From contig JAUQQA010000001.1 in NCBI GenBank assembly GCA_030550095.1, positions 1 through 64,000 of the forward strand: a stretch of DNA of 64,000 bases, written 5' to 3'. Made by a program: the position numbers and the translations under genes. Positions within the stretch are counted from its first letter, which is position 1, and the number at the start of each line of letters is the position of its first letter. This DNA is from Chloroflexota bacterium (GTDB lineage Bacteria; Chloroflexota; Anaerolineae; J036; Brachytrichaceae). Positions 49,190-59,538 of this stretch are shown here, piece after piece. The notes beneath the pieces are model-generated. The model was given only the letters and a program-made list of their open reading frames with translations. It was not told the origin of the DNA and ran no database searches.

Positions 49190-52100
49190 TCAGCGGCGCA
49201 CGACGGGCAGATACACCGCCGAAGCCCAAACGCGATCGATCTTCAACGCGAGGCTGCGCGTGATCGGCACAGGCAAGGTGAGCGTCAACCTGCGCTGCGC
49301 AGCAAGCGCGAGCGTTGTGCTCATCGGTTGACCGCGCCAAGCATCCCACCACGTCACGCGATACATGCCCTCAGCAACATCAGGCACACTCACCGTACCG
49401 CTTGCAGGTGCGATGGGCACATTGTTGAGCACATTGTGCCAAGTGAACTGCCGATGGCGGAGCCACAAGTGCGCACGTCCTGCTTCACGATCCATCTGCC
49501 CAAGCGCGATCAAGTCTGGGTGGCTCGTGGAGGCGCGCGCATCAGCATAGCGCCCGTTGTTCAACGGCACGCCATCCATGAAGTCGCGGAATGCCTTGAA
49601 GTGAAAGTAAAGGTTGTGTCGCACGATGTTGGTTTGGTCCCAATACAGCTCGTAGAGGCCGCCGGGGTTGATCTGCGCCCAAACGAAGGTGTGCAGCCAA
49701 ACGCCTTGCGTGTCGCTCGCCTGCGCGTGTTGCGCGTCGCCGCGGTAATCTGTCTCGTCGCCAACCGCAACTTCACCCCGTGTGACGGGCTTGCGCGGAC
49801 CAGTGAGCGCGCGCCCGCCGATCTGCTGGCTCAGCGCCGCGCTCAGGTGTGCTGTGTCCGAGAGGATGGAGGTGAGGTCGAACGTGCTGTTGAGGTACGC
49901 CGCCCGCCCGTCAGGCGCGATCAGCTCAACGTCGTCAATCCACGCCGTGCCGCCTGTGCCGAAGCCGTTTTGAAAGGCGAGGATGAGCGCGTGCCAATCG
50001 TCGTCGTCGAGGATCAAGCGCGCGCTTAGGGGCGCAGGTTGCCCGTCGTGCGTGAAGCGGCTATCGAACGTGCGCCAATCGTAGGTGCCCGCCGGCGCAC
50101 TGCACACGAAGTTTTGACCGCTCGGCGCAGGCGGCACCACGTTTGAACGCGCGCGCGGCGTGCCGTTGTCGAGGATCCACAGCAGGCGCGGTCCTGCAAG
50201 CGAATCAGGGGCACCGTATGGGCACGTGCCCGTGAAGTCCTGCGCCTTCATCTTGAAGCGGATCACCCACTCCCCACGCCCGCGAATGGCGAGGCTGCGC
50301 GGCGTCTCCCCTGCGTTGTTGAACTGCACCGCGCCCGGGATGCGCACCGAGCCACCGCGCCCTTGGTCATCGTGGGCCGGATCAGCATCCAGCACCAGTG
50401 GTGAACCAATCGTCTGCGCCCAACCCGCATAGCGATTGCCGCAACAGGCGTACTCGTGAATGTCCGCGTAGTCCACGCCCTCGTATTGCGGGTTTGCCCA
50501 AAACTCGACCAGTGGGAAGCTGTGCCAGTTCGAGGTGGTAGTGAGCTGACGATGGGGATTGTGCTGTCGCATGAAGCGCCCGAAGGCATCTGCCATCGCG
50601 TAGTGGTTGCCGTTGTAGGGATCACCCTCATTCAGCAATTCCCAAGAGTGCACACTGCGCGCGTAGCCCCAGCGCGCGATGAGGTAGCGCCAGAAGTACT
50701 CATGCAAGCGCCGCACGGCGGTGTTCGGCGCGGCGTAAAAGCGATTGTTGTCCAGCTCGTAGTAGCCGCCCACGGGGTTGCCGTCAGCGCCGAGGTGATT
50801 TGCGATCCAATCGTTTTTCTCCAGCACCACGGGGCGAATGGTCACGCCGTATTGCGCCGCGCGATCCAACAAGTAGTCCCACTGCCAAGAAGCGTACGGG
50901 TCAAAGTAGAGGTGATAGGCGAAGCGACCCTTGCGCAATATCTCCGGACCACTCGGCACACCGTTTACGACTTCGCGCAGCGAAACTTCGTCCACGAACG
51001 CATCGCCGCCCGTCGTGTTCTCCAAGATGAGGTAGAGGTTGTCCAAGAAGTAGGTGTTGGCGTCGGTGGTGAAGGTGTGGCTGACCACCATCCAGTCCGC
51101 AGTTGCTTGTATGTGTGGCAGCAACACCCTCGTGTTTTCTCGCGTCTGCGATGGATCGCCGCACGCCTCGCCGAGCCAGCCGCCGTGCCGCACAGTGAAG
51201 CCGTAGGGGTAACCGCTGCGCCTCGGCCCGTTCACGCCGATCAAGCGCAGGCGCACTTGCAGGCGGTAAGTGGTGTTCGGCTTAACGGCGACGCCCGTGG
51301 TGAATCCTTGAAACATGCACGGGTTACGGCGGTTGTCCATCGTGGGGTCGGGGTAATCCCACAGCCGCAACGAGACGAGGTGGCCTGTGTAAGCGTGGGT
51401 GTAGGTCAAGCTCGTCGGGTTCAAGTAGCCGCCCTCGCCAGGCAAGTGGTGCGAGTGCCACGGGTTCCACGCGGCCATGTATATCCCTGCGCCGCTCATC
51501 CAGATGCGCACGAAATTCACGCGCCCCGCAGCTAAGCGTGCGAGCGTCTCATCAGCGTCGTAGGTGAAGCGCCACGCGCGGAAACCTTCGCCGTGTCCTA
51601 CGCCGATGAACGGCGTGCCATCTGAGTACTCAAAGTAACCTGGGTCGGCGCGCGCAATGCGAATAAAGCCGTGGTTGTTCGGATCGGTGGGTGGCACAGC
51701 GATGAACGTGCCTTCGTCGCTCGTTGTGCTGCCCGAAGCATCCACAGCGCGGACGCGGTAGCGCCACGTGCCGATCTGTTGCGGCGCAAAGCGAACCTTC
51801 CAGCGCGGCGCGCCTACAGGATATAACCACTCCTCGCCCTCTGGCGGACAAGACCCTGCGAAGCCATCGCCGCTCACACAACGGCGCTCATACGCCTGAT
51901 ACAAAAACGCAGGCTGCGTGAGCACGGTGTTGCTCTCCACGTGCGTGAAGGTCGCCTCAACTGTGATGCCAACCCCAGGAGGAACGCCTGGCGGCGGGTT
52001 GGGGTCATAGGGAAAATGTGGGTTGGTCGCCACGCTGCCGGTCACGTCGAAGGTGAGTTCAAACTTCTCGTAAAGCTCAACTGTTGAGGCGCTGGGCTGG

Positions 52101-52216
52101 AGGTTCATGATCTGCAAGTGGCTTCTCCGCGTGGCAAATGCGCGCGGCGCAGGCAATGCCATGCCAAAGCCGAGGAGACAAGCCAGCAAACCATTGAGCC
52201 AATATCGTTTTTTCAT
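49190..52216 (-). CDS. Large exported glycoside-hydrolase-like protein with DUF5060-like N-domain
   Basis: About 1008 residues with signal peptide MKKRYWLNGLLACLLGFGMA (cleavage after APRAFA). An N-terminal beta domain around WKVRFAPQQIGTWRYRVRAV resembles DUF5060, which precedes barrels of glycoside hydrolases. The following barrel contains WELLNEGDPYNGNHY, a typical acid/base Asn-Glu, with a carbohydrate-binding-like sandwich inserted at about 290-420. A second sandwich follows around residues 650-800. The C-terminus ends AVYLPVVRR, the shared exported-protein motif. Start is at the ATG after a GAGGG-type site. Substrate unknown. Confidence 0.72.
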   Translation of the reverse strand: MKKRYWLNGLLACLLGFGMALPAPRAFATRRSHLQIMNLQPSASTVELYEKFELTFDVTGSVATNPHFPYDPNPPPGVPPGVGITVEATFTHVESNTVLTQPAFLYQAYERRCVSGDGFAGSCPPEGEEWLYPVGAPRWKVRFAPQQIGTWRYRVRAVDASGSTTSDEGTFIAVPPTDPNNHGFIRIARADPGYFEYSDGTPFIGVGHGEGFRAWRFTYDADETLARLAAGRVNFVRIWMSGAGIYMAAWNPWHSHHLPGEGGYLNPTSLTYTHAYTGHLVSLRLWDYPDPTMDNRRNPCMFQGFTTGVAVKPNTTYRLQVRLRLIGVNGPRRSGYPYGFTVRHGGWLGEACGDPSQTRENTRVLLPHIQATADWMVVSHTFTTDANTYFLDNLYLILENTTGGDAFVDEVSLREVVNGVPSGPEILRKGRFAYHLYFDPYASWQWDYLLDRAAQYGVTIRPVVLEKNDWIANHLGADGNPVGGYYELDNNRFYAAPNTAVRRLHEYFWRYLIARWGYARSVHSWELLNEGDPYNGNHYAMADAFGRFMRQHNPHRQLTTTSNWHSFPLVEFWANPQYEGVDYADIHEYACCGNRYAGWAQTIGSPLVLDADPAHDDQGRGGSVRIPGAVQFNNAGETPRSLAIRGRGEWVIRFKMKAQDFTGTCPYGAPDSLAGPRLLWILDNGTPRARSNVVPPAPSGQNFVCSAPAGTYDWRTFDSRFTHDGQPAPLSARLILDDDDWHALILAFQNGFGTGGTAWIDDVELIAPDGRAAYLNSTFDLTSILSDTAHLSAALSQQIGGRALTGPRKPVTRGEVAVGDETDYRGDAQHAQASDTQGVWLHTFVWAQINPGGLYELYWDQTNIVRHNLYFHFKAFRDFMDGVPLNNGRYADARASTSHPDLIALGQMDREAGRAHLWLRHRQFTWHNVLNNVPIAPASGTVSVPDVAEGMYRVTWWDAWRGQPMSTTLALAAQRRLTLTLPVPITRSLALKIDRVWASAVYLPVVRR

Positions 52217-52265
52217 CCCGCTGCCCTCGCGCAAGCGCGCAACTGCGCGCAGTAAACAACGCGCC

Positions 52266-54356
52266 TTAACGCACTTGAATCTGCACTGGATGCATCACGC
52301 GCACGGCTGGGTCGCCTTGATACCAACCGATTCGCCCGACAACGGCAACGCGTTGACCAGGGCGGTAGAGGCGCTCAGGCGGCAACGCAAAGTTCGCCCA
52401 ATGCTCGCGCGCGATGATCACTTTGAAGCTGCCCTGGTGCGGATTGGCGAAGCTGAGCATCACCTGCTTGCCGTTGTTGAACACGTAGCGCAACGTACCT
52501 GTGACTGTCACCGTTCGCCCTGCCCACGCGCGCGCTGAGGCAGGAGCGATCTCAGCTATCGGCACCGGGTCTGGCGTTGGCGTTGGTAGTGGCGCTGCTT
52601 GATCGGCAAGCGTGCCCATCGCGCCACTGGGATTGCCGCTGGTGAGCGCAACGATCGCGCCGTCCACGCTGCGGAAGTACACGTTGTCGTTGCTCACGAC
52701 CCAAACGGCATATTCGCTCCAGTATTGGTCGTAAACAGGTCCTTGGTTGTAGTAGATGTAAAAGCCGAAGTCGTAGGCTCGGGTGTCATACAGGTTGCTA
52801 GCGCAATAATGCGTGGCGGCGTTGAAGGCGCAGCTTGCGTCCTGCTGCGAGCTGGCGATGGTGGCGAGGCGTTGGCTGGTGATCTTGTTGGTGAAGCTGC
52901 CACGCGCGTCGGAGCGGTCGAGGATGCGCAGCGCAAACCCTGCCTCCCAGTGAGCACCGAACAGATAATCGCCTGCCATGGAGACGTTCGGCTGTTCGTC
53001 GGTGATCAGATATGGGTCGCTCGACCCTGGCGGCCAATCGAAAGCGATGAAACGCACGTCGCCGCCCTGCAACCCGCCCACGGTGGAGCCATCGAGCACC
53101 ATCTCGCCGAAGTGCGAGTCCCAGCGCGCGTCGTAGGCGTGTTGCGCGCGGATGATGGTGTACACCACGTCCTTGCCGTTCGCTAAGCGCTTCACCACTG
53201 GCTGCGGACCCATGGGCATGTAGTCGTTATCACCATAGCCGCCGTGCCCTACGTTGGCGATGAACGGCACGCTGCCATCATCCAGGTCAAGCACGAAAAG
53301 CGCTTGGTCGCCCGGGTTTGCCGTTAGCAACTGGCGCATCGCGGCGTTTGTCTGCGGCCAGTCACGCCAGAGCGTGCTCCACGGCAAGCGCACTTTGATC
53401 AACACGTAGCCGGCGTTGTCGGCGATCACCGGCCAGCCGAGGCGGTACTCTGTTGGGTCATTGAAATTGCGGCTGCTGTGCACGGGGCGCGTTGCCCAAA
53501 CCTGCGTGCCGTCGCTGTTGCGCAGCGCGCGCACCACGAGGTCTGGCTCGGTCGCTACGATCACCAAATCACGCGAGGCGGAGTATGCTGGCGGCACAGC
53601 GACCGTCAGCGTGCTCGCCACGGTGTGCGTCCAGATGCCCTGCACGGTGAATTTGTTCACGGCATATACGCGCCGCCCCATGGAGAACACCACGCGATCG
53701 GCATAAACTGCTGGTGGCAGCGGCAAGGTGCTGGCTTGGTCGGTCACAAACTGGGCGAGGATCTGCCCGTCCGAGGCGCGCAACTTGTAGAGCCGCCCGT
53801 TGCTGGAGACGACGAACACGGCTTGCGTCTCATGGTCGTAAGCGACGGTAGAACGCACATTGCCGAGGTCGTTGCGTTGCCAAAGTTGCTGCCCCGTCGC
53901 CTCGCTCAAGGCAAACACGCCGTCAACCCCGGCAGCGATGTAAACGCGCCCACCGCCAGTGACGGGTTGAACGTTGCGCGGCAGCGTGCCGCCTGTTGTG
54001 ACCTTGCTCACGCCACCATTTGCGTTCGGACCGTTCCACGCCCAACGCCAGCGCCAAGGATAAGCAGGCGCCTGCGTTGTGTAGCTCGTGCGTTGCGCGT
54101 CGTGCGCGTGCTGGCTCCACTCAGCAGGCAAGGTCGCTGCGGGCGTTGGTGTCGGCGTTAGCGTTGGTGTCGAAGTCGGGGGCGCGCCCCCATTTGGGCG
54201 ATGCACTAGTGGCAACCACGCGCGCGGCGTCACGTCCGACTGTGCCATTCTTGCCCCGTGCCCAACTTCGCCTCCCACCAAGCCAACGCCGAGCGCCAAC
54301 AGAAGCGCCGAGAGCGCCAAGCTCGTCAACGCTCGCCGTCTGTGCTGATCTGGCAT
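52266..54356 (-). CDS. Exported PQQ-type beta-propeller protein with C-terminal OB-fold-like domain
   Basis: A 696-residue exported protein with a textbook ribosome site (AAGGAGGT at 54361-54368). After the N-terminal hydrophobic segment comes PRAWLPLVHR (44-53), then a Pro/Thr linker (PTSTPTLTPTPTPAATLP). A large propeller follows with repeats such as VYIAAGVDGVFALSEATGQQ and VFVVSSNGRLYKLRASDGQI, typical of PQQ-like blades. A second Pro/Thr linker precedes an OB-fold-like tail with VTVTGTLRYVFNNGKQVMLS. No redox-cofactor ligands are evident, so it is more likely a binding than a catalytic propeller. Confidence 0.78.
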   Translation of the reverse strand: MPDQHRRRALTSLALSALLLALGVGLVGGEVGHGARMAQSDVTPRAWLPLVHRPNGGAPPTSTPTLTPTPTPAATLPAEWSQHAHDAQRTSYTTQAPAYPWRWRWAWNGPNANGGVSKVTTGGTLPRNVQPVTGGGRVYIAAGVDGVFALSEATGQQLWQRNDLGNVRSTVAYDHETQAVFVVSSNGRLYKLRASDGQILAQFVTDQASTLPLPPAVYADRVVFSMGRRVYAVNKFTVQGIWTHTVASTLTVAVPPAYSASRDLVIVATEPDLVVRALRNSDGTQVWATRPVHSSRNFNDPTEYRLGWPVIADNAGYVLIKVRLPWSTLWRDWPQTNAAMRQLLTANPGDQALFVLDLDDGSVPFIANVGHGGYGDNDYMPMGPQPVVKRLANGKDVVYTIIRAQHAYDARWDSHFGEMVLDGSTVGGLQGGDVRFIAFDWPPGSSDPYLITDEQPNVSMAGDYLFGAHWEAGFALRILDRSDARGSFTNKITSQRLATIASSQQDASCAFNAATHYCASNLYDTRAYDFGFYIYYNQGPVYDQYWSEYAVWVVSNDNVYFRSVDGAIVALTSGNPSGAMGTLADQAAPLPTPTPDPVPIAEIAPASARAWAGRTVTVTGTLRYVFNNGKQVMLSFANPHQGSFKVIIAREHWANFALPPERLYRPGQRVAVVGRIGWYQGDPAVRVMHPVQIQVR

Positions 54357-54374
54357 GTGAACCTCCTTGCAAAC

Positions 54375-55433
54375 TCAAAACCGCTTCGTCACCACGTCAT
54401 ACGTCGGTCCATTGCTCGGACCGCCCACGCGCCGCACACCGTGGCTCGGTCCACCAACTGCGCCCGAACTGTCGAGCACTGTTGTGCCGCTCCCTTCATC
54501 GAAGTGATACAAGCCTACGGTGTTGGCGTCGGGCACAAACGGCGTGCTTGGCGATGTGAAGTTGGTCGTGTAACGCACCACACTGGAGAGGCGCACTTCG
54601 TCAATCCAGCCGCTGAAAGAGGGATAGGTGTTCGGATCGTAGTCGTGTTTCTCAGCGCCAATCACCAAATACGGCTCGTTGAACCACTGGTGATTCGTGA
54701 TGTTGCGCCCAACGCGGTATGAAATGTCGCCCGCCGGCCCGTTGTAGCTTCGCGTTAGCAAGCCATTCACGAAAATACGCATCTCACCCGTCAGCCGGCG
54801 CGTCACCGCAACATGATGCCACTGGTTAGGCGCAAGCGCCGTGCCGCTGCAAATGCTGTAGCCGCTGCTGCCGTTGTGCACGCCGAACGCGATCTGCCCA
54901 CCGTAGAGCGAAACGCCAAAGTCGCCGTACTCTGGCACACCAAAGATGTCACGGTCGAAGAGGATGTTGCCGTAGATCCAAGTGTCCTCACCCTCTTGGC
55001 ATGGGCCGCTGGTGTTCTCGCCCGGAGCAAAGCGCAGCCAGAACTCGAGGGTGAAGTCCGTCGCGCCAATGTTGACCGGCAGCGAAATCCCCACGGCATT
55101 GCTCATCGGGATCTTCACGCGATCCACGTCACCGTTGCCCGTGCCGTAAAAGCGCAGCGCGTAAGTTTGGCTCGCAGTCGGTGTTGGTGTGGATGTAGGT
55201 GTGGGAGTTGGCATGGGCGAAGATGGAGCGCTCCGCTGCACGATGGCAAGCCAAGCACGTGGGACCACGCTGGGCGTCTCAGCCCCCGCGAACATCGCGG
55301 CACGAACGTGCGAGAAGCTCTGTGCATGGTCGCCAAGCGATGCCGAAGCCAACCTAAGGACCTCACCGAGCAGATAGAACCCCACCGTCATCCCCAACAG
55401 CACCAAGACGAGAAAACGCTTTGAGCGACGCAT
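54375..55433 (-). CDS. Exported LamG-type (concanavalin-like) domain protein
   Basis: A 352-residue protein with an N-terminal membrane or signal helix (about 6-27), the motif [10 protein letters not shown] at 58-67 and a Pro/Thr linker ([14 protein letters not shown]). A single LamG/concanavalin A-like sandwich follows, visible in [41 protein letters not shown] and [11 protein letters not shown]. Such domains bind carbohydrate. An AGGAGGG site lies 4-5 bp before the ATG. It sits 18 bp upstream of the propeller gene and both probably share one transcript. Confidence 0.85.
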   Translation of the reverse strand: MRRSKRFLVLVLLGMTVGFYLLGEVLRLASASLGDHAQSFSHVRAAMFAGAETPSVVPRAWLAIVQRSAPSSPMPTPTPTSTPTPTASQTYALRFYGTGNGDVDRVKIPMSNAVGISLPVNIGATDFTLEFWLRFAPGENTSGPCQEGEDTWIYGNILFDRDIFGVPEYGDFGVSLYGGQIAFGVHNGSSGYSICSGTALAPNQWHHVAVTRRLTGEMRIFVNGLLTRSYNGPAGDISYRVGRNITNHQWFNEPYLVIGAEKHDYDPNTYPSFSGWIDEVRLSSVVRYTTNFTSPSTPFVPDANTVGLYHFDEGSGTTVLDSSGAVGGPSHGVRRVGGPSNGPTYDVVTKRF

Positions 55434-55513
55434 AAAACCCTCCTGCCCAGCGCTTAGCGTTGGCGCTGCTGGTGCTCCCCCGCGAAGCGTTATGGCGTTC
55501 TTAGTTATCTGTC

Positions 55514-55519
55514 TATAGT
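55514..55519 (+). promoter_or_regulatory. -10-like box TATAGT before the golvesin-domain gene
   Basis: TATAGT lies 11 bp before the ATG at 55531. No ribosome site is seen. Confidence 0.35.
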
Positions 55520-55530
55520 AGCACCCAGCA

Positions 55531-57453
55531 ATGCGTTTCGCAAGCGTTCTCTCTCAAAGCCTAGCCACGCTTGGGCTGGCGCTCGGGATTGCCTCGGCGA
55601 GCCACACGTCCTTTGCCCGAGCACAAGCCCTATCCTCGTTACCTCCTCAAGCCATCGTTGTGGACGAAACAGACATCCACTTTGCTCGCTTCGGGCCGCC
55701 GCAGTACTGGTGGACAAGCACAGGCACGGCTTTCAGCTACTACGGCGGCAGCATGATCTGGACGTGGAACGAGGCGCTCACGCTCACCAACTACGCGCGC
55801 TGGCATTTGCCAATCTCCGCGACGTTGCCGCTCACCTACGAGGTGTTTGTGTTCGTCCCGCGCTACAACGCGACAACGCGCAACGCGCAATACCACATTG
55901 TGCAAGGTGTTGCCGATTCGCCCATCACCACAACGCGCGCCCTTAGCCAAAACCAACATTACGCTGAATGGGTGAGTCTTGGGCAATACTTCTTCCGCCC
56001 TGGTGAGCTGAACTTCGTGCAGCTTGGCGACGTGACGGGTGAACCCAATGGCACACAGCGCGTAGGGTTCGACGCGCTCGCATTCGTGCCGCTTGTGCCC
56101 GCCGAGCCGCTCACACCTGCACATCGCGCCTTCTTGCCGTTCGTGAGCGGACCTGCGTTCGCGCACACCACTTCGCGCTACATCTCGACGATGAACCCGC
56201 AGCACCATGAATTCATGGGCTGCGCAGCGGGGCGCGCGAATGAGCAGGGCGTGATCATCCTAGCCTTCGGGCAACCATGGGCACAAGGCGACGAGTATGG
56301 CGTGCTCTACTATCGCAGCAACTTCACGTTTGCCTCTACCGCAACCATCGCAGAGGCAGTGAAGGGCTTTCTGCGCGGCTATTGGACCTGCGCGCCGCCG
56401 TATGCACGGCTCAAGCTCGGCGTGGGCACAAACAACTACCGCGGCGCAACAGGCTTCAACCACGGTCGCGCGTGGGGGCAAATGATCAACCAGCTCCACA
56501 CGTGGCTGCAAACGAACGCGCCAGCCGGCGCTGCAGAACGTCTTACCGTGCTCGGCGCTAATGACATCGAGATGAGCTGGAACGGGCCGATTACGACGCT
56601 TGCTTGGGTGCAGGGCTATGCTTCGGCGACAACGATCCCATTTATCAACTTTGGCACGTGCGACGGCTGCCCAACCACTGCCTCACCAAATCGGCAGCCG
56701 AACAATGGCTGGACGGTTGATCAGGTCTGGCAGGTGAATAGCGGCATTGCGATCCCGTTCCCCGAGATTTACCTGCGCAACGGCGTCAACGCTGATCAGT
56801 GGTACCGCATGAGCCTCTACGCAGCGCTCAACAAGGGCGCCAAGCTGAACTTCGGCGGTCTGCTCACGCAGTGGCAGGCGTGTCGCGATGTTGGCGGTTG
56901 CAACGGCACGGATAACACGCCTCATCAAGGTTGGTCGCAGCTCCAAGCTGCGCTGAACGCTGACCCGCGCACGGCAATGCCTTTACCTTTCCCGAGCGAC
57001 ATCACTTGGCGCGTGATCACGCAGCCGCTAGACACTGGCACGTTAACACTGCAGACAACCGATGAGGTCGAGGGAGATGTTGCGCTGTTGCGAGAAACGC
57101 CTGCTGGCGACGGCGTGATCCTCGAAGAAGTTGCGCCGCCGATCCCTGCAACTTTGTTCCTTGCGGAGAACGCTTGGCGCGGTGCCATCAACTCGCGGGC
57201 GGGTGCACGGACCGTGCTCGTATTTGCGGGGCGTGTGCGCGATCCAGCGCTGGGTGGGGTGGACGAAACACAGCGCGGCGGCGTTGCCGTGATCCACGCG
57301 TGGCACGATTGGCGCATCATCGCAGCACCCGAAGGTGTAGGCACATTGCGCATCGTCAGCGCTGCCAACGCTGTGCTCGTGCTGAGCGACGGCGCGCGCA
57401 CCTTGCGCTTCGACGTACGCTCAGAGCTGTGGCTCAACCAAGCACATGGATGA
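55531..57453 (+). CDS. Exported protein with golvesin C-terminal-like domain and unknown barrel-like region
   Basis: A 640-residue exported protein with a signal peptide up to about residue 32 (FARAQA). Residues 40-190 form a golvesin-type beta sandwich, ending [25 protein letters not shown] at 198-207 is the shared motif. The middle (about 215-520) has [37 protein letters not shown] and [12 protein letters not shown], which read as strand-helix alternations of a barrel, yet no catalytic pair can be named. A small C-terminal beta region ends with the segment duplicated at 59.45 kb. Function unknown. Confidence 0.7.
   Translation: MRFASVLSQSLATLGLALGIASASHTSFARAQALSSLPPQAIVVDETDIHFARFGPPQYWWTSTGTAFSYYGGSMIWTWNEALTLTNYARWHLPISATLPLTYEVFVFVPRYNATTRNAQYHIVQGVADSPITTTRALSQNQHYAEWVSLGQYFFRPGELNFVQLGDVTGEPNGTQRVGFDALAFVPLVPAEPLTPAHRAFLPFVSGPAFAHTTSRYISTMNPQHHEFMGCAAGRANEQGVIILAFGQPWAQGDEYGVLYYRSNFTFASTATIAEAVKGFLRGYWTCAPPYARLKLGVGTNNYRGATGFNHGRAWGQMINQLHTWLQTNAPAGAAERLTVLGANDIEMSWNGPITTLAWVQGYASATTIPFINFGTCDGCPTTASPNRQPNNGWTVDQVWQVNSGIAIPFPEIYLRNGVNADQWYRMSLYAALNKGAKLNFGGLLTQWQACRDVGGCNGTDNTPHQGWSQLQAALNADPRTAMPLPFPSDITWRVITQPLDTGTLTLQTTDEVEGDVALLRETPAGDGVILEEVAPPIPATLFLAENAWRGAINSRAGARTVLVFAGRVRDPALGGVDETQRGGVAVIHAWHDWRIIAAPEGVGTLRIVSAANAVLVLSDGARTLRFDVRSELWLNQAHG
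57356..57433 (+). repeat. 78-bp direct repeat, left copy
   Basis: It matches 59453-59530 at 77 of 78 positions (only AACGCTG versus GACGCTG differs). This copy is the 3' end of the golvesin-domain gene, encoding the stretch around [20 protein letters not shown]. Similarity stops sharply 3 bases after the final Trp codon begins. Confidence 0.95.
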
Positions 57454-57454
57454 T

Positions 57455-59281
57455 TCAAGGCCGCTGAGCTTGTACGCGGGGAGCCGAGGAGACAGTCGGG
57501 ATGGATTGAGCGCGTTGCAGCACGAGGTATGCAACACGAGCAATCACTGAGGGATGCTCACGCAGACGCGCGACCGCAGGCTCAAGCCACACACCAATCA
57601 CAAGCGCGCCAATAACACCCAACACCAGACCAAGCAGCGATGAAAGTACCACAACTAAGAGAAGGCTTGGATCTCGCTCATCAGGAGGCAGCGCAGGAGA
57701 AGCCAGCTGCACCTCTATGCTCGCGAGCTTTCGCTGCAAGTTCACCTCCTCGCGCTTGCGCGTGAGCGTGGCCAAAGTCTCGCGCTTTGCATCGCGCTCA
57801 AGGGTCAGAAGATTAAGCGTCGCGGCTTCGCGTTCAAGATCAGACTGCGCTTGCAAGACAGATTGCTCCAATTCAGCAAGCGTCGGCAAGCCTATTACCT
57901 TCTGAGCCAGCTCATCTAGGATTTGGGCGGAGCCACCTTGCACCTGTAGAAGAGGCTCCAAGGCTGTTATATTCACAGATGCAATCAACTGCTGTGCATA
58001 CTCAGGCTTGAGCAAACTAGAGAATGTCTCGCTCAACACCTGAGCGTAAAGCGAACTCAGATCGGGGGCAGCGGTCAAAGTATAGGCAGCCCCCGAGACA
58101 AGCTTTTGCTCAAGTGCTGCGATCTCGGTCTCAACCGCGCTCAAGCGCTGATTTAGCGACGCAATCAAAGCCTCTACATCGCGTCTCTGCTGTGCTGCCG
58201 ACACGGCACGTGGTTCGGTCGGCATCTGGAGTTGGAGATCAACCCCTGGAGAGAGCGCGAGGGCAAATGCTTGTGCCTTCATCAAGTTTAGTGCTAAGGC
58301 ATTAGACTGGGCTACGCTGTCGCCCCCCGCCTCTATCTGCGCTCGCAGCGCTTCTGCATCGCCGATCAACTGCACAATGCGATTGCGCACACGGTAGAGA
58401 GCGCTTAGTCTCTCACTGTCCGCTTGGAAAGCGGTCGTGAATCCTTGCAAGTAAGCTTTGTACTGGGCCCCAAACAAAGCTTCTGCGGTGTTTCGCTTCC
58501 CTTCAAGCTCCTGCTTAATAGCGAGATCCTGGGCGCCAATGGCTGCATTTAAGATCGCCAGCGCCTTCTGAGGGGTGTAGCTTGCGGTGAGCTCAAGGAG
58601 AGGGGCGTTTGCGCCGATATAACGCTGCAAATGCTCCTTGCGACTGCGAGCAATAAATTGTTCCAGGCGCGCCTGCGCCTGCTCGTACTCGCGGACTGCG
58701 CGCTGGTATTCACTTTCAACAGTGCGTACATACTCGTCATTCACGCCACTGTAAAGCTCGTTCGCATGGCGCACGTAGGTTTCGGCCCACACCGTAGCAA
58801 TTTGCGCAGCCAGAACGGGGTCGTTCTTATCGCGGACACGTATGGCAATGACATCACCGTTCTCCACCAACTCGCCCCTCACACGCCTCAAGAGTTCTGA
58901 AGGCGTTATCTCGAGCGCGGAGAGCGTTGGGCTAAGCTGCTCGAAGACCTGAGTTGCAATGACACCACTTGACGCGAGCGCGCTTAAAGCTGCGCGCCGC
59001 GCCTTAAAAGTGTCCTGGGTAGTGCCTTGGTTCTGCTCTACTGTACGCTCTACTGTGCGCAGACGTGGATCAAACTCTGCCTGTGTGCTCACGCGCACAA
59101 TAGCCACGAGTGCCTGCGCTTCGTACCTTGAAAGACCCAGGGGCGAGATGTAGAGCAAGCTACTCAACAAGCCTGCGAGTATTGTGCTCACCAATACCAA
59201 CCGCCAATGCGCAACAATGTGCACGAAGTAGGGGAGTAGGTCAATGCTGTCATCGTCAACGAACTTATCTGCGCGTTGCAT
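57455..59281 (-). CDS. Wzz-like polysaccharide chain-length/co-polymerase protein
   Basis: About 608 residues. A cytoplasmic N-terminus with DDDSIDLLPYFVHIVAHW precedes membrane helix 1 (VSTILAGLLSSLLYI). A long extracytoplasmic coiled-coil-rich region follows, and a second helix is near the C-terminus (LLLVVVLSSLLGLVLGVIGA). This is the layout of Wzz/VpsO-type co-polymerases that control surface polysaccharide length; no C-terminal tyrosine kinase is fused. The partner polymerase and flippase genes are not here. By eye the gene is less GC-rich than its neighbours and lies between two copies of a 78-bp repeat, so it may be an inserted cassette. An AAGGA site precedes the ATG at 59281. Confidence 0.82.
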   Translation of the reverse strand: MQRADKFVDDDSIDLLPYFVHIVAHWRLVLVSTILAGLLSSLLYISPLGLSRYEAQALVAIVRVSTQAEFDPRLRTVERTVEQNQGTTQDTFKARRAALSALASSGVIATQVFEQLSPTLSALEITPSELLRRVRGELVENGDVIAIRVRDKNDPVLAAQIATVWAETYVRHANELYSGVNDEYVRTVESEYQRAVREYEQAQARLEQFIARSRKEHLQRYIGANAPLLELTASYTPQKALAILNAAIGAQDLAIKQELEGKRNTAEALFGAQYKAYLQGFTTAFQADSERLSALYRVRNRIVQLIGDAEALRAQIEAGGDSVAQSNALALNLMKAQAFALALSPGVDLQLQMPTEPRAVSAAQQRRDVEALIASLNQRLSAVETEIAALEQKLVSGAAYTLTAAPDLSSLYAQVLSETFSSLLKPEYAQQLIASVNITALEPLLQVQGGSAQILDELAQKVIGLPTLAELEQSVLQAQSDLEREAATLNLLTLERDAKRETLATLTRKREEVNLQRKLASIEVQLASPALPPDERDPSLLLVVVLSSLLGLVLGVIGALVIGVWLEPAVARLREHPSVIARVAYLVLQRAQSIPTVSSAPRVQAQRP

Positions 59282-59400
59282 ATCTCCAGTCCTTGCTTGC
59301 AAATATACCATCCTCGCCTAGGTCAAGCGAGCCTTCGGAGACCGCAGGCTCACAGTGTTCACCTGCGTGCGCAAGCTCTCCACCTAAAACGCAGTTTTAA

Positions 59401-59538
59401 GGCGACGTGCGCTTCGCGCACTTCGCGCACATTGCGCGCTTGATCACCTTGCTCAGCGCTGCCGACGCTGTGCTCGTGCTGAGCGACGGCGCGCGCACCT
59501 TGCGCTTCGACGTACGCTCAGAGCTGTGGCGCGAGTGA
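59401..59538 (+). pseudogene. 3' fragment of a golvesin-domain gene paralogue
   Basis: An open frame reads on into [20 protein letters not shown] and ends ...ELWRE followed by a stop at 59536-59538. It is the C-terminus of a protein like the one at 55.5-57.5 kb, with no 5' part in the window. The first 50 bp are only loosely similar; the last 78 bp are nearly identical. Confidence 0.7.
59453..59530 (+). repeat. 78-bp direct repeat, right copy
   Basis: One mismatch to 57356-57433. Its last bases include the GTG start codon (59526-59528) of the DUF2256 gene. Together the two copies flank the Wzz-like gene. Confidence 0.95.
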
